A model generated the notes under the pieces. That model was not told the DNA's origin. It did no database searches and worked only from the letters and a program-made list of their open reading frames with translations. Positions 25,765-33,177 of a stretch of DNA of 64,000 nt are shown here, in pieces. Position 1 is the stretch's first letter. Every line of letters begins with the position of its first letter. A program made the position numbers and the translations under genes. The stretch is from positions 7,180,873 through 7,244,872 of the forward strand of contig NZ_CP039690.1 of assembly GCF_005144885.1 (NCBI RefSeq), read 5' to 3'. This DNA comes from Phreatobacter stygius (GTDB lineage Bacteria > Pseudomonadota > Alphaproteobacteria > Rhizobiales > Phreatobacteraceae).

Positions 25765-25959
25765 TCAGACGGCGGCGTTGAAGGCGCGCTCCAGCATCTG
25801 GCGGCAGTCCTCGGCCTGCTGGCGCGAGGCCTTGCCGCGCAGCCGGCGCGACAGGTCGCGCAGATCGCGGATGGCAATGTCGACAGCCGACAGGAGGTCG
25901 AGTTCGCTGTCCTCTTCGGTGGCCTTGGGCTTGGGGCGGAACGGGATAATCTCGGCCAC
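25765..25959 (-). CDS. Small conserved-looking protein, unknown function
   Basis: 64 residues from GTG 25959: AEIIPFRPKPKATEEDSELD, then a predicted amphipathic helix pair (LLSAVDIAIRDLRDLSRRLRGK, QQAEDCRQMLERAFNAA). The IIPFRPK start is common among small rhizobial proteins of unknown role. No ATG is available in frame near the start. The 128 nt on one side (to the PAP2 gene) and 234 nt on the other hold nothing else I can identify. Confidence 0.6.
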   Translation of the reverse strand: MAEIIPFRPKPKATEEDSELDLLSAVDIAIRDLRDLSRRLRGKASRQQAEDCRQMLERAFNAAV

Positions 25960-26193
25960 TCGATGCTCTCGCGAATCACTAATGTCACTGCTGGCATGGC
26001 AACAGCGAAAGGTTAATTGAGCGCGAAGATGGCGGACCGTGGCCGCCGGAAAGGATGACGGGACCGCCTGGAATTGCCCGCGACAGCCCTTCACAATCCT
26101 GCGCGCGAGCGATTTTTCGGCATGACGACCGGCCGTGCCGCGGTGTAGAGCCCAGCATCGAACGCCTGCCTTGCCCGAACGGAATCCGCCCGC

Positions 26194-26730
26194 ATGATCG
26201 GAATTGCCTCGCTTGTCGGTTTTGTCGCCACCATTCCGCTGGCGAACTGGCTCATTGGCAATGTCGGCACCTTCTGCGTGCCGAACGGCCCCTGCGTCAT
26301 CCCGGTCGGCTTCGGCCTGATGGCGCCGAGCGGCGTGCTGATGGTTGGCCTGGCCCTCGTCCTGCGCGACCTGGTGCAACGCACGCTCGGCCTCGGCTGG
26401 TCGCTCGCCGGGGTCCTCGCCGGCGCGGCGCTGTCCTGGTTCGTCGCGCCGCCGGCGCTGGCGCTCGCCTCGGGCGCGGCCTTCCTGTTCTCCGAGCTTG
26501 CCGACACCGCGGTCTATACGCCGCTCGCCAGGCGCCGGCTGATCACCGCGGTCCTCGCCTCGAGCCTGGTCGGCACGGCGATCGACAGCGCCCTGTTCCT
26601 CTGGCTTGCCTTCGGCTCGGTCGCCCTGCTGCCCGGCCTCGTGCTCGGCAAGGTCTGGATGGTCGCGGCGGCCACCCTGGTGCTCTGGCTGTCGCGGCGG
26701 CGGCTGGAGGCTTCGACCGCCAATCCGTGA
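26194..26730 (+). CDS. VUT-family queuosine-precursor transporter-like protein
   Basis: 178 residues, about six transmembrane spans, from the COG1738/YhhQ-like group that imports queuine or preQ precursors. Conserved elements are [22 protein letters not shown] at about 45-66, [19 protein letters not shown] at about 97-115, and [19 protein letters not shown] 26194 is the only plausible start. No riboswitch-like structure was found in the 234 nt upstream. The specific ligand cannot be fixed from sequence. Confidence 0.82.
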   Translation: MIGIASLVGFVATIPLANWLIGNVGTFCVPNGPCVIPVGFGLMAPSGVLMVGLALVLRDLVQRTLGLGWSLAGVLAGAALSWFVAPPALALASGAAFLFSELADTAVYTPLARRRLITAVLASSLVGTAIDSALFLWLAFGSVALLPGLVLGKVWMVAAATLVLWLSRRRLEASTANP

Positions 26731-26844
26731 CGCGCGCCGGCGCTGCCCCCTCGATCGGCCGGACAGGCCTGGCCGGGGGCTAGCCGAAAGGGATTGTTAC
26801 GGGGTAATCGAGACGGCTGCCCGCGAATTGGCCAGGAAACAGTC

Positions 26845-27123
26845 ATGACCGACACTCAGGCGCTCGCGCGGGCGATCCACGCGGCCCGCTTCGCCGACGA
26901 GCCGGCCCAAAGCGTGACGCCCTTCGATGAACTTTCCGAAACCGACCGGGCGGTCTGGGTTCGTTGCGCCGAAGCCGCCGCCAAAGTGAGCCGCGCCGGC
27001 CGCTCCGAGAAATCCAAGGATCCGGTCGCCACCCGCGTGCAACACCTCGAGGAGGTCGTCCGCCGGTTTCGCGAGCTTTGCCGCGAGGCCGAAGCAGCCG
27101 TTGGCAACCTGAAGGAGCCCTGA
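26845..27123 (+). CDS. Small hypothetical protein
   Basis: 92 residues, soluble and charged. The N-terminus MTDTQALARAIHAARF is followed by TPFDELSETDRAVWVRCAEAAAKV and a C-terminal helix HLEEVVRRFRELCREAEAAVGNL that could be coiled coil. The WVRCAEAA segment resembles the short DUF-type region found in phage and rhizobial small proteins, but I cannot name a family. AGGAAAC lies 5 nt before the ATG. Confidence 0.6.
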   Translation: MTDTQALARAIHAARFADEPAQSVTPFDELSETDRAVWVRCAEAAAKVSRAGRSEKSKDPVATRVQHLEEVVRRFRELCREAEAAVGNLKEP

Positions 27124-27167
27124 CCCGCCTTCCGCCCGCGCCTGCAGCGGCGGAGCCTTGGCCGGGC

Positions 27168-27193
27168 GGAACCGATTGGCTCGCCATGGCGTT
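27168..27193 (+). promoter_or_regulatory. EcfG-type general stress promoter candidate
   Basis: GGAAC (27168-27172), 17-nt spacer, CGTT (27190-27193): an exact match to the alphaproteobacterial EcfG consensus GGAAC-N16/17-CGTT, about 28 nt before the start at 27222. Confidence 0.65.
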
Positions 27194-27221
27194 GTTACGG
27201 GGCCAAGGGAGAGCCCCGACA

Positions 27222-27425
27222 ATGACCGACAAATCCGCCCGGCTGTTTGAAATCGACAATCGCATCGCGGCCATCCGACAGGAAATCAGCGATCTGACGA
27301 ACCGGTCCTCGGCCGTTTCCGGCCAGGCGTCCGAGGACGCCCTCGCCCAGCAGATCGAAGACCGTGAGACCCAGCTCGCCGCGCTCCAGGACATGCGTGA
27401 GGCTCTCGCCGAGACCTCGGAATGA
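27222..27425 (+). CDS. Small coiled-coil protein with stress promoter
   Basis: 67 residues, almost entirely helical with heptad-like spacing: LFEIDNRIAAIRQEISDLTNR, then EDALAQQIEDRETQLAALQDMREALAE. Likely a homomeric coiled coil. AAGGGAG precedes the ATG and an exact EcfG-type promoter lies just upstream. Unknown function, probably part of the general stress response. Confidence 0.65.
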   Translation: MTDKSARLFEIDNRIAAIRQEISDLTNRSSAVSGQASEDALAQQIEDRETQLAALQDMREALAETSE

Positions 27426-27507
27426 AAACCCTGTCCATGCGCTGCGGCGCGCCCGGCCGGTGCGCCGCGCAAGGCCGCCGGAATGACCGGTCGCCGCGGG
27501 CTCGGCC

Positions 27508-27978
27508 ATGATCGACAAGATCCTCTCGTCAGGGCAGTTCGATCTCGCCCCGCATGTTGTCGCGCTCGCCATCGCCTATTTGCTGGCACTGCCCATCGGT
27601 TGGGATCGCGAGAAGGAGGAGCGCAGCGCCGGGCTACGCACCTTCCCGCTTGTCGCCATCGCGTGTTGCGGCTTCATCCAGGCCGCGGAAGCGAAATTCG
27701 GCGGCTCACCGGACGCCATGTCCAAGGTGATCGAAGGCCTGATCACCGGCATCGGCTTCATTGGCGGCGGCGCGATCCTCAAGCTCAAGAATTCGGTGAA
27801 GGGAACCGCCACCGCCGCGAGCCTGTGGGCGACCGGCGCCATTGGCGTCGCGGTCGGCCTCGGCTCCTATGACGTCGCCCTGCTGGTCACCGTGTTCACC
27901 GTAGTGACCTTGCGCTGGCTGACGCCCCTGAAGGCGGAAGCCGCACCATCAGCCCCCGCGGCCGGCGCCGAAAAGTAG
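27508..27978 (+). CDS. MgtC/SapB-family membrane protein
   Basis: 156 residues. The N-terminal MgtC domain has LLALPIGWDREKEERSAGLRTFPLVAIACCGF (about 25-56), GLITGIGFIGGGAILK (about 77-92) and TAASLWATGAIGVAVGLGSYDVAL. MgtC proteins act in low-Mg survival and virulence by modulating F-ATPase or transporters. The C-terminal ACT-like domain of long MgtC is absent. It sits among small stress-type genes. No distinct ribosome site. Confidence 0.88.
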   Translation: MIDKILSSGQFDLAPHVVALAIAYLLALPIGWDREKEERSAGLRTFPLVAIACCGFIQAAEAKFGGSPDAMSKVIEGLITGIGFIGGGAILKLKNSVKGTATAASLWATGAIGVAVGLGSYDVALLVTVFTVVTLRWLTPLKAEAAPSAPAAGAEK

Positions 27979-28050
27979 CGGCGCCCAAGGCCCGGCGGGC
28001 GAGCGCGCGGCTTGCTCGCCGAGCTGCCACGATCCGCGATCACATCAAAT

Positions 28051-28076
28051 GGAACTGAAGATCGGCACCGAGAGTT
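28051..28076 (+). promoter_or_regulatory. EcfG-like promoter candidate
   Basis: GGAAC (28051-28055), 17-nt spacer, AGTT (28073-28076), 26 nt before the start at 28103. One mismatch in the -10. Confidence 0.5.
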
Positions 28077-28102
28077 GGCTTGGCATGACTCTGGAGGCGA
28101 AA

Positions 28103-28453
28103 ATGTTGCGCCCGACCGTGAAATCATACGAACTGTCCAATATCTGCTTCGACTGTTTCAGCATGACCCGGACTGCCGCGATCAAGCAGATCATCGGCGC
28201 CAGCCCGTCCGATTACGATAATGTTCTCTTGCAATGCTCGGAACTTTGCCGCCGCACCGCGCAAGCCTTGACGATGGGACACCGCGTCAGCCCGGATGTG
28301 CTGCACGCCTGCGCCGAGGCCTGTGCGCTGTCAGCGGATTATTGCGAAGCGCGCGACATGGACGCCTGCGCCATTGCCTGCTGGGAAACCGCCGCTGCCA
28401 TTGCCGACGAGATGCTGGGACAGGCACCAGACATGATGCTCGCCGCCGAGTGA
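28103..28453 (+). CDS. Cys-rich four-helix-bundle copper-binding-like protein (Csp/DUF326-like)
   Basis: 116 residues with nine Cys: C15, C18, C45, C49, C70, C74, C81, C89, C93. The C-x3-C pairs at 45/49, 70/74 and 89/93 point to the interior of a four-helix bundle, as in the Csp family that stores Cu(I) through Cys lining the core. Start ATG 28103 has GGAGGCG 5 nt upstream, better than ATG 28049 or 28085. It lacks an export signal, so it would be cytosolic like Csp3. Copper binding is inferred from the pattern. Confidence 0.75.
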   Translation: MLRPTVKSYELSNICFDCFSMTRTAAIKQIIGASPSDYDNVLLQCSELCRRTAQALTMGHRVSPDVLHACAEACALSADYCEARDMDACAIACWETAAAIADEMLGQAPDMMLAAE

Positions 28454-28467
28454 ACCCCGGCAGCCCC

Positions 28468-28492
28468 GGAAGCCTGGGCCTCTCGATCCGTT
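28468..28492 (+). promoter_or_regulatory. EcfG-like promoter candidate
   Basis: GGAAG (28468-28472), 16-nt spacer, CGTT (28489-28492), about 37 nt before the start at 28529. One mismatch in the -35. Confidence 0.45.
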
Positions 28493-28528
28493 CATCGATG
28501 GCAGGACCAGATCATGGAGGCCAAAAAA

Positions 28529-28876
28529 ATGCCTGTCGCCCCGACCGCCGATCCCAAGTTCGACCCGGACAAGCACGAGGATCCGGCGCGCCGGCCCGGC
28601 CAATCCGGCGCCGAGGATCAGCCGGCGCGGCCGGGCATCGATGTCGACCGCGGCCATTCCCGGCCGGGCACTTTCGACGAGCGGCAAATCCCGGTCGATG
28701 GCCGCATCGAGAATGAACCCGATCCGATGGAAGCCGACCTGCCGGAGAATGATGGCGCGGGAGCCGGCGCACCCCGGATGACGTCGGACGGCACCACCCA
28801 AGACGCCGCCGACCAAGACGACGCCAAGCGGCTCGCGCGCGGACCTGAGGGAACCCATCCGCGCGAGCGGCGTTAA
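28529..28876 (+). CDS. Acidic, disordered small protein
   Basis: 115 residues, very rich in Asp, Glu, Pro, Gly and Arg, with no hydrophobic core (DPKFDPDKHEDPARRPGQ, ERQIPVDGRIENEPDPME). Probably intrinsically disordered, like many stress-induced proteins of rhizobia. Start ATG 28529 follows GGAGG by 8 nt; an in-frame ATG 15 nt earlier is less well placed. EcfG-like promoter directly upstream. No known domain. Confidence 0.55.
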   Translation: MPVAPTADPKFDPDKHEDPARRPGQSGAEDQPARPGIDVDRGHSRPGTFDERQIPVDGRIENEPDPMEADLPENDGAGAGAPRMTSDGTTQDAADQDDAKRLARGPEGTHPRERR

Positions 28877-28897
28877 GCTCGCCCGGAAGGTCGCCGA

Positions 28898-29602
28898 CTA
28901 CGCATGATGGCCCTCAGCGTCGTTCATGGGCGCGCCTCTCACCTCGATCAAGCCGACGGCATGCGGCCTTCGCGCCTCGAAGACGCCAATCACCAGGCGC
29001 CCGGTGCGCCAGGCATGGGTGTCGAGATTGGTCCTGCCGTCCAGGCGCAACGGTCCATGCTCCTGCTTGTCGTGGCCGTGCACCACGTGCAGCGGGCCGG
29101 AGCCCTCGTCTCTGTCATGATAGCGCTTGCACAACAGCGTCGGCACGGTTTGCTGGTCGAGCGAAACCGCGGGATCGATGCCGGCATGGACGAAGACATG
29201 GCCGTCATCGACATGCATCAGCGGCAGAGCGCCGATCCAGGCGACATGATCTTCGGGAACGACCTCGGGCCGAAAACCTGCCTGGCCATCGTCGCCGTAG
29301 GAGGCGAGCGTGTCCCGGCCGCCATTGTCGAGCCAATGGTCCGGCGCCGCGCGCCCGGTGAGCGCCGACCACATCATCAGGTCATGGTTGCCCTTGAGGC
29401 AGATCAGCCGATCGCCGGCGCGCCGGGCTCCCCTCATCAACGTTGCGACGACCTCGGCGCTCGACGGCCCGCGGTCGACATAGTCGCCGAGCGTGACGAT
29501 GGTCGCCGGCTCCGGCCCCGCATGCGCTTCGACCGCGTCGAAAGCCGCGATCAGCAGGTCGTGACGGCCGTGCAGGTCGGCGATCGCATAGGTCATCGGC
29601 AT
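28898..29602 (-). CDS. Calcineurin-like metallophosphoesterase (ApaH/PrpE-type)
   Basis: 234 residues. The binuclear metal site is intact: AIADLHGRHDLL at about 7-17 (D9, H11), LGDYVDRGP at 38-46, CLKGNHDLMMW at 68-78, and C-terminal VFVHAGIDPA and VVHGHDK. The GDYVDRGP + GNHD + HGH pattern groups it with serine/threonine phosphatases and diadenosine tetraphosphatases of bacteria. Start ATG 29602 (MPMTYAIADLHG); the alternative, 26 residues longer, is Ala/His-rich and unlikely. Convergent with the gene at 28529. Confidence 0.9.
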   Translation of the reverse strand: MPMTYAIADLHGRHDLLIAAFDAVEAHAGPEPATIVTLGDYVDRGPSSAEVVATLMRGARRAGDRLICLKGNHDLMMWSALTGRAAPDHWLDNGGRDTLASYGDDGQAGFRPEVVPEDHVAWIGALPLMHVDDGHVFVHAGIDPAVSLDQQTVPTLLCKRYHDRDEGSGPLHVVHGHDKQEHGPLRLDGRTNLDTHAWRTGRLVIGVFEARRPHAVGLIEVRGAPMNDAEGHHA

Positions 29603-29721
29603 CGAGCGGCATCCCCAGGCCGAGGTCCGTGCTGCGGCCAGACGGCCTGCCGCGGCTGCGCCATGGCCATGCATGTGCACCGGATCTAGGATCGGCCAGC
29701 GAGGGTGCGGAGGGCAACTCC

Positions 29722-30108
29722 ATGGTGGAACGGACCGCGAGCTGTTCCTGCGGCCGCCTGCGGATCAGGACGGTCGGGGAACCCGCCAAGGTATCGGCGT
29801 GCCACTGCCTCGCCTGCCGGCTGCGGACCGGCAGCGCATTCGGCGTCGCGGTCTTCTACAACAGCGACGCAACCGAGCCGTCAGGCGCCTCGACGATCTA
29901 CCGCAGGCAAGGCGAAAGCGGCCATTCCCTGGATTTCCACTTCTGCCCGACCTGCGGATCGACGGTCTTCTGGTATCCGGCGTTCCGGCCCGGCCTGGTC
30001 GCCGTCGCGCATGGCGGTTTCGGCGCGGACGCTCCCGCGGGACCATCGCAAGCGGCCTATGATGAACATCGGCACGATTGGGTCACGATCGGGCTGGCGC
30101 CGGGCTGA
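29722..30108 (+). CDS. GFA-family protein (glutathione-dependent formaldehyde-activating-like)
   Basis: 128 residues with the GFA zinc fold: CSCGRLRIR, ACHCLACRLRTGSAFGVAVF and HFCPTCGSTVFW, giving the usual seven or so Cys ligands. Members bind two zinc atoms; the founding enzyme condenses formaldehyde with glutathione, but most members have no proven activity. ATG 29722 has GGAGGG 7 nt upstream. Divergent from the metallophosphoesterase. Confidence 0.9.
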   Translation: MVERTASCSCGRLRIRTVGEPAKVSACHCLACRLRTGSAFGVAVFYNSDATEPSGASTIYRRQGESGHSLDFHFCPTCGSTVFWYPAFRPGLVAVAHGGFGADAPAGPSQAAYDEHRHDWVTIGLAPG

Positions 30109-30205
30109 AATGGCCCGAACTTGCCGCAATGCGACCGTGAGGTCGGCGCGGACGTTTCTCAACTGGGCTGCTTCGGCATCAACGCGCATCCAGCAGTGAC
30201 CAGGC

Positions 30206-30430
30206 CTATTTCGAGACTCGACCACGCACCAGGCCGACGAGAAAATACCCGACCGCCATCGTAAGGCCCTCCAACGCGCGGTAATCAATTCCTTTGGTCG
30301 TCGCAAAGAGCAGGCCCGCAACCAGCGCGACGGCCGCAAGACTATACGCCGCATATGGGGAACTCGCTTTCCAAGCGGCCCACGCCATTATCGCGAAAAT
30401 GAAAATCGAGAAGAGGATTTCACCAGCCAT
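30206..30430 (-). CDS. Small membrane protein of unknown function
   Basis: 74 residues: EILFSIFIFAIMAWAAW (span 1), YAAYSLAAVALVAGLLFATTKGI (span 2) and AVGYFLVGLVRGRV (span 3). Start ATG 30430 (MAGEILFSIF). Nothing identifies a function. It is the last gene before the integrase remnant and the integrative element. Confidence 0.55.
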   Translation of the reverse strand: MAGEILFSIFIFAIMAWAAWKASSPYAAYSLAAVALVAGLLFATTKGIDYRALEGLTMAVGYFLVGLVRGRVSK

Positions 30431-30472
30431 CTGCTGCTCCGTCGTGGCCAACCGGCCAGTGCCCCGCCGGCT

Positions 30473-30547
30473 TATGTCGACCACACGACCAAGCAAATCG
30501 CCACTGCCCAGCTCAAGCGGCGGGCGGTGCGAGAACAAAAAAGGTAG
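30473..30547 (+). pseudogene. 3' remnant of a tyrosine integrase
   Basis: The frame YVDHTTKQIATAQLKRRA..VREQKR-stop matches the last 24 residues of the intact integrase ending at 46132 (YVHRTVKQIATAQRKRRAVREQN). The following 70 nt up to the att repeat also resemble the stretch after that integrase (for example CGCAAACCC then a TGGCG junction in both). Upstream of 30473 no integrase sequence remains. It is a scar of an earlier, related element inserted at the same tRNA site. Confidence 0.8.
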
Positions 30548-30618
30548 CCGTTATCAGAACGGCAGCGCCCTCGCGGGCGGCACAATCCCGCAAACCCGCA
30601 TGAATGCTAGAAGGCGAG

Positions 30619-30664
30619 TGGCGATCCCGGCAGGGCTCGAACCTGCGACCAACAGCTTAGAAGG
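30619..30664. other. attL (46-bp direct repeat of tRNA-Arg 3' part)
   Basis: Identical to 46220-46265, covering the tRNA-Arg from the CCA end through the T arm and across the anticodon loop. It diverges right after, so this copy is not a tRNA gene: the D arm and 5' acceptor strand are missing. Confidence 0.93.
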
Positions 30665-30691
30665 ACCGCGCTCACTCAACGATTTCAACGC

Positions 30692-30701
30692 CGTTACGAC
30701 A
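30692..30701 (-). other. Integrase arm-type site, left, inverted
   Basis: CGTTACGACA, the reverse complement of TGTCGTAACG. Part of a set with 30748-30757, 46140-46149 and 46153-46162; the flanking bases AAA also match the right-end copy. Confidence 0.65.
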
Positions 30702-30747
30702 AAACAGCGCATAGGCAGACCATTGATACGACTTATGAATTCGAGCT

Positions 30748-30757
30748 TGTCGTAACG
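30748..30757 (+). other. Integrase arm-type site, left, direct
   Basis: TGTCGTAACG, second left-end copy of the arm-site motif, 84 nt inside attL. Confidence 0.65.
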
Positions 30758-30826
30758 GCCGGGCGCCCATCCCCGCGCCTCGGGAGTCTGTGTTGGCGAT
30801 CCGCGATCTCGACCCCGACGCCGCCT

Positions 30827-31600
30827 GGCCTTCGGGTCCTTCCCGGGGCCCCCACCCCATCGCGGCTCATAGAGGCCCGGCCTCTCGGTAGCGACGCCCA
30901 TCAAAAATCCGGGTTTACAGGCGACAGGGGCGCAGGCGCCGGCGGCAGGCCGGCGCGGGTACTGAGCTTTTTCCGGCGCTCCGTCGCCCGTGGCCGTGGT
31001 TCCGCTCGGCCGTGGCCGGAGACGCCCAATGCGCTTGGCCTTCGGGTCCTTCCCGGGGCCCCCACCCCATCGCGGCTCATAGAGGCCCGGCCTCTCGGTA
31101 GCGACGCCCATCAAAAATCCGGGTTTACAGGCGACAGGGGCGCAGGCGCCGGCGGCAGGCCGGCGCGGGTACTGAGCTTTTTCCGGCGCTCCGTCGCCCG
31201 TGGCCGTGGTTCCGCTCGGCCGTGGCCGGAGACGCCCAATGCGCTTGGCCCTCGGGTCCTTCCCGGGGGCCCCACCCCATCGCGGCTCATAGAGGCCCGG
31301 CCTCTCGGTAGCGACGCCTATCAAAAATCCGGGTTTACAGGCGACAGGGGCGCCGGCGCCGGCGGCAGGCCGGCGCGGGTATTGAGCTTTTTCCGGCGAT
31401 CCGTCGCCCGTCGCCGTGGTTCCGCTCGGCCGTGGCCGGAGACGCCCAATGCGCTTGGTCGGGTCCTTCCCGGGGGCCCCACCCCATCGCGGCTCATAGA
31501 GGCCCGGCCTCTCGGTAGCGACGCCCATCAAAAATCCGGGTTTACAGGCGACAGGGGCGCAGGCGCCGGCGGCAGGCCGGCGCGGGTACTGAGCTTTTTC
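30827..31600 (-). repeat. Tandem array of 210-bp repeats (3.7 copies)
   Basis: Units begin at 30827, 31037, 31247 and 31454 (the last is about 147 nt). The first two periods are exactly 210 bp and the third 207 bp, so all are multiples of 3. The minus strand stays open across all copies, giving an Arg/Pro/Gly-rich 70-residue repeat (KPGFLMGVATERPGLYEPRW in each). That frame has no credible start, since its upstream part is antisense to hicB, so I treat this as repeat DNA. Each unit contains GGTTTACAG, the iteron-like motif found further right. Confidence 0.8.
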
Positions 31601-31638
31601 GGCCCCGCAAGTCGAACATACTGCCTGCCGCGCGGCGG

Positions 31639-31920
31639 TCATCTGTCGTCCGGCAAATCCGTTTCGATCGCGGCGATTGAAATGGCTTCGGCGATATCCT
31701 CGGCAAGGTCGGGATCGGCCGTGATCGCCGCCATGTCGCGGATCATAGGCAAGGGATCGCCGTTGGCCGACATGGCCTCGATATGGCTCGCCAGCGTGGC
31801 CGCTCCGCGGCGTAGCGCCTCGTCTACGGTGGTGCCGCCGGAAACGCAGCCCCGAAAATCGGGGAACGAGATGCCATAGGCCCCCTCGACACCGTGGATC
31901 AGTGCGACGATTGCGGACAC
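31639..31920 (-). CDS. Orphan HicB-family antitoxin-like protein
   Basis: 93 residues from GTG 31920, with AAAGGAGG 5 nt upstream. The N-terminal HicB fold is clear: SAIVALIHGVEGAYGISFPDFRGCVSGGTTVDEALRRGAATLASHIEAM, followed by LPMIRDMAAI and an acidic tail instead of a DNA-binding domain. HicB normally neutralises the HicA mRNA interferase encoded next to it. No hicA is visible on either side; the region upstream (31921-32530) is non-coding. It may be an orphan or anti-toxin-like regulator. Confidence 0.8.
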   Translation of the reverse strand: MSAIVALIHGVEGAYGISFPDFRGCVSGGTTVDEALRRGAATLASHIEAMSANGDPLPMIRDMAAITADPDLAEDIAEAISIAAIETDLPDDR

Positions 31921-32149
31921 ACAGGCCTCCTTTGCTCGTCTTCGATCGGCCAATGATCATCTCAAGGCCGGGCCAATAGTCCAGATGCCCGACGAGAGAC
32001 AGCCCGAAGGCATGCCCTTATCCGGCCGCCGGCAGCGGGCCGGCGTGGCTGCGTCGTTTCGCGGCGCGTGACCTAGCCGCCTCCGCCGCGAGCTTATTGC
32101 GGCTTGAGCAAAGCCCGGGAAATCGGAAGTTCGACCTTCGAAAATTTGA

Positions 32150-32187
32150 CCTGACACACCTGACACTATGGCCTGGGCACCTGACAC
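32150..32187. repeat. Three CCTGACAC direct repeats
   Basis: Copies at 32150-32157, 32159-32166 and 32180-32187, starts 9 and 21 bp apart, in the gene-free stretch left of the iteron clusters. Confidence 0.5.
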
Positions 32188-32530
32188 CGGCGACGGCTCC
32201 GGACGCACGGACCTCAAAGCCTCCGCCGCGAGCGCTTCGCGGGAGGCGGCCGCGTTCTCGCGGGTCCTTCCCCGGCCCCGGACCCCTTTGCGGTCAGTAT
32301 GACCCCGAGTCTACGGCAGCAAGCTGCGCCGGAGGCCGACCGAACAACCCGAACCGTCCGAACCAAAGGAGATCGGCCCGAACTCACCGCGGCGCTACCA
32401 TTGTCCGGTCGATCCGGCAGCAGTTCGAGGGGGTTAGCGATGGCCGGCGCAGTGCAGTGGTTACGCGTACCCGCTCCGCCGCGTCGAGTGGATACGATAT
32501 TCCTCTTTTGAAATCATATACTTATGAGGC

Positions 32531-32963
32531 CTGTAACCACTGTACCCACTGTACCCGCCAAAAACAGGGAGGAGACGCATCAAGCCCCAGCGAGCGCAGC
32601 GGGGCAGTCCGCAGCAGGCTCTATATAAATATAAAAATTCTAGAAGAGATATGTATTTAGGCCACCGGTTGGTTACAACGCGCCACGCGGCGAGCATTGC
32701 TTTTTGCCGAGATCGTTCGTTGCCGGCGATCAGCTGGAAGACCCACTCCATCATCTCAGGTGCAGGGCGCGGCGCCCCGAGGATCGCGCCGAAGGACTTT
32801 CCAAAAATCTGGGTTTACGAGGTTTATACGGTTTACAGAGGCGCACAGAACGAGCCTTGGTTTACAGGACGGCGCTCCGTTGCGCGCCCAGGTTGTCGCG
32901 TTTGCTCTCTCTGTGTCTCTGCCACCGATTTTGAGCGGTTACACCGGGTACAGTGGTTACACA
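32531..32963. other. Iteron-like clusters around an AT-rich tract (candidate replication origin)
   Basis: Three clusters of three tandem 9-bp units: minus-strand GGGTACAGT/GGTTACAG type at 32531-32557, plus-strand GGTTTACGA-GGTTTATAC-GGTTTACAG at 32812-32838, and plus-strand GGTTACACC-GGGTACAGT-GGTTACACA at 32937-32963. Single copies lie at 32459, 32671, 32859, 32997, 33020, 33028 and 33042. A 40-bp AT-rich tract (32620-32659) lies between clusters one and two. No gene is convincing in 31957-33177. The layout fits iterons plus a DNA-unwinding element for the element's helicase; recombinase or regulator binding is an alternative. Confidence 0.55.
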
Positions 32964-33177
32964 CCCCGCAAGCCCATGAAAAATCGAAAAAACTCTGTAC
33001 CCGCTCGGCCAACCGAAGCGGGTACGCGTACCCACCTGCGTGGGTACAGCCGTCTGCCATGGGCTGATGAGCGCGTCAGGGCAGGAAGCCGCATGAAAGA
33101 CCCCGCCGGGTGGGTTTCGCCTGGCAGGGTCGGCCTCAAGCGGCTTAAAGCTCAACGTATTCCGGGAGCCATGGTCG

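Noticed and set aside
26040-26193. preQ1 riboswitch before the VUT-family transporter
   Set aside because: I looked for a short pseudoknot-type aptamer near the start and saw no convincing one.
30619-30695. Second tRNA-Arg gene at the left end
   Set aside because: Only the 3' 46 nt match; the D arm and 5' acceptor strand are absent, so it is an att duplicate.
30827-31600. CRISPR array
   Set aside because: Units are 207-210 bp with no short repeat/unique spacer structure, and no cas genes are present.
30554-31960. Minus-strand 468-codon frame through the 210-bp repeats as a repeat protein
   Set aside because: Its start lies inside sequence antisense-like to hicB in another frame and it has no ribosome site or known fold; kept as repeat DNA, though frame preservation is noted as a finding.
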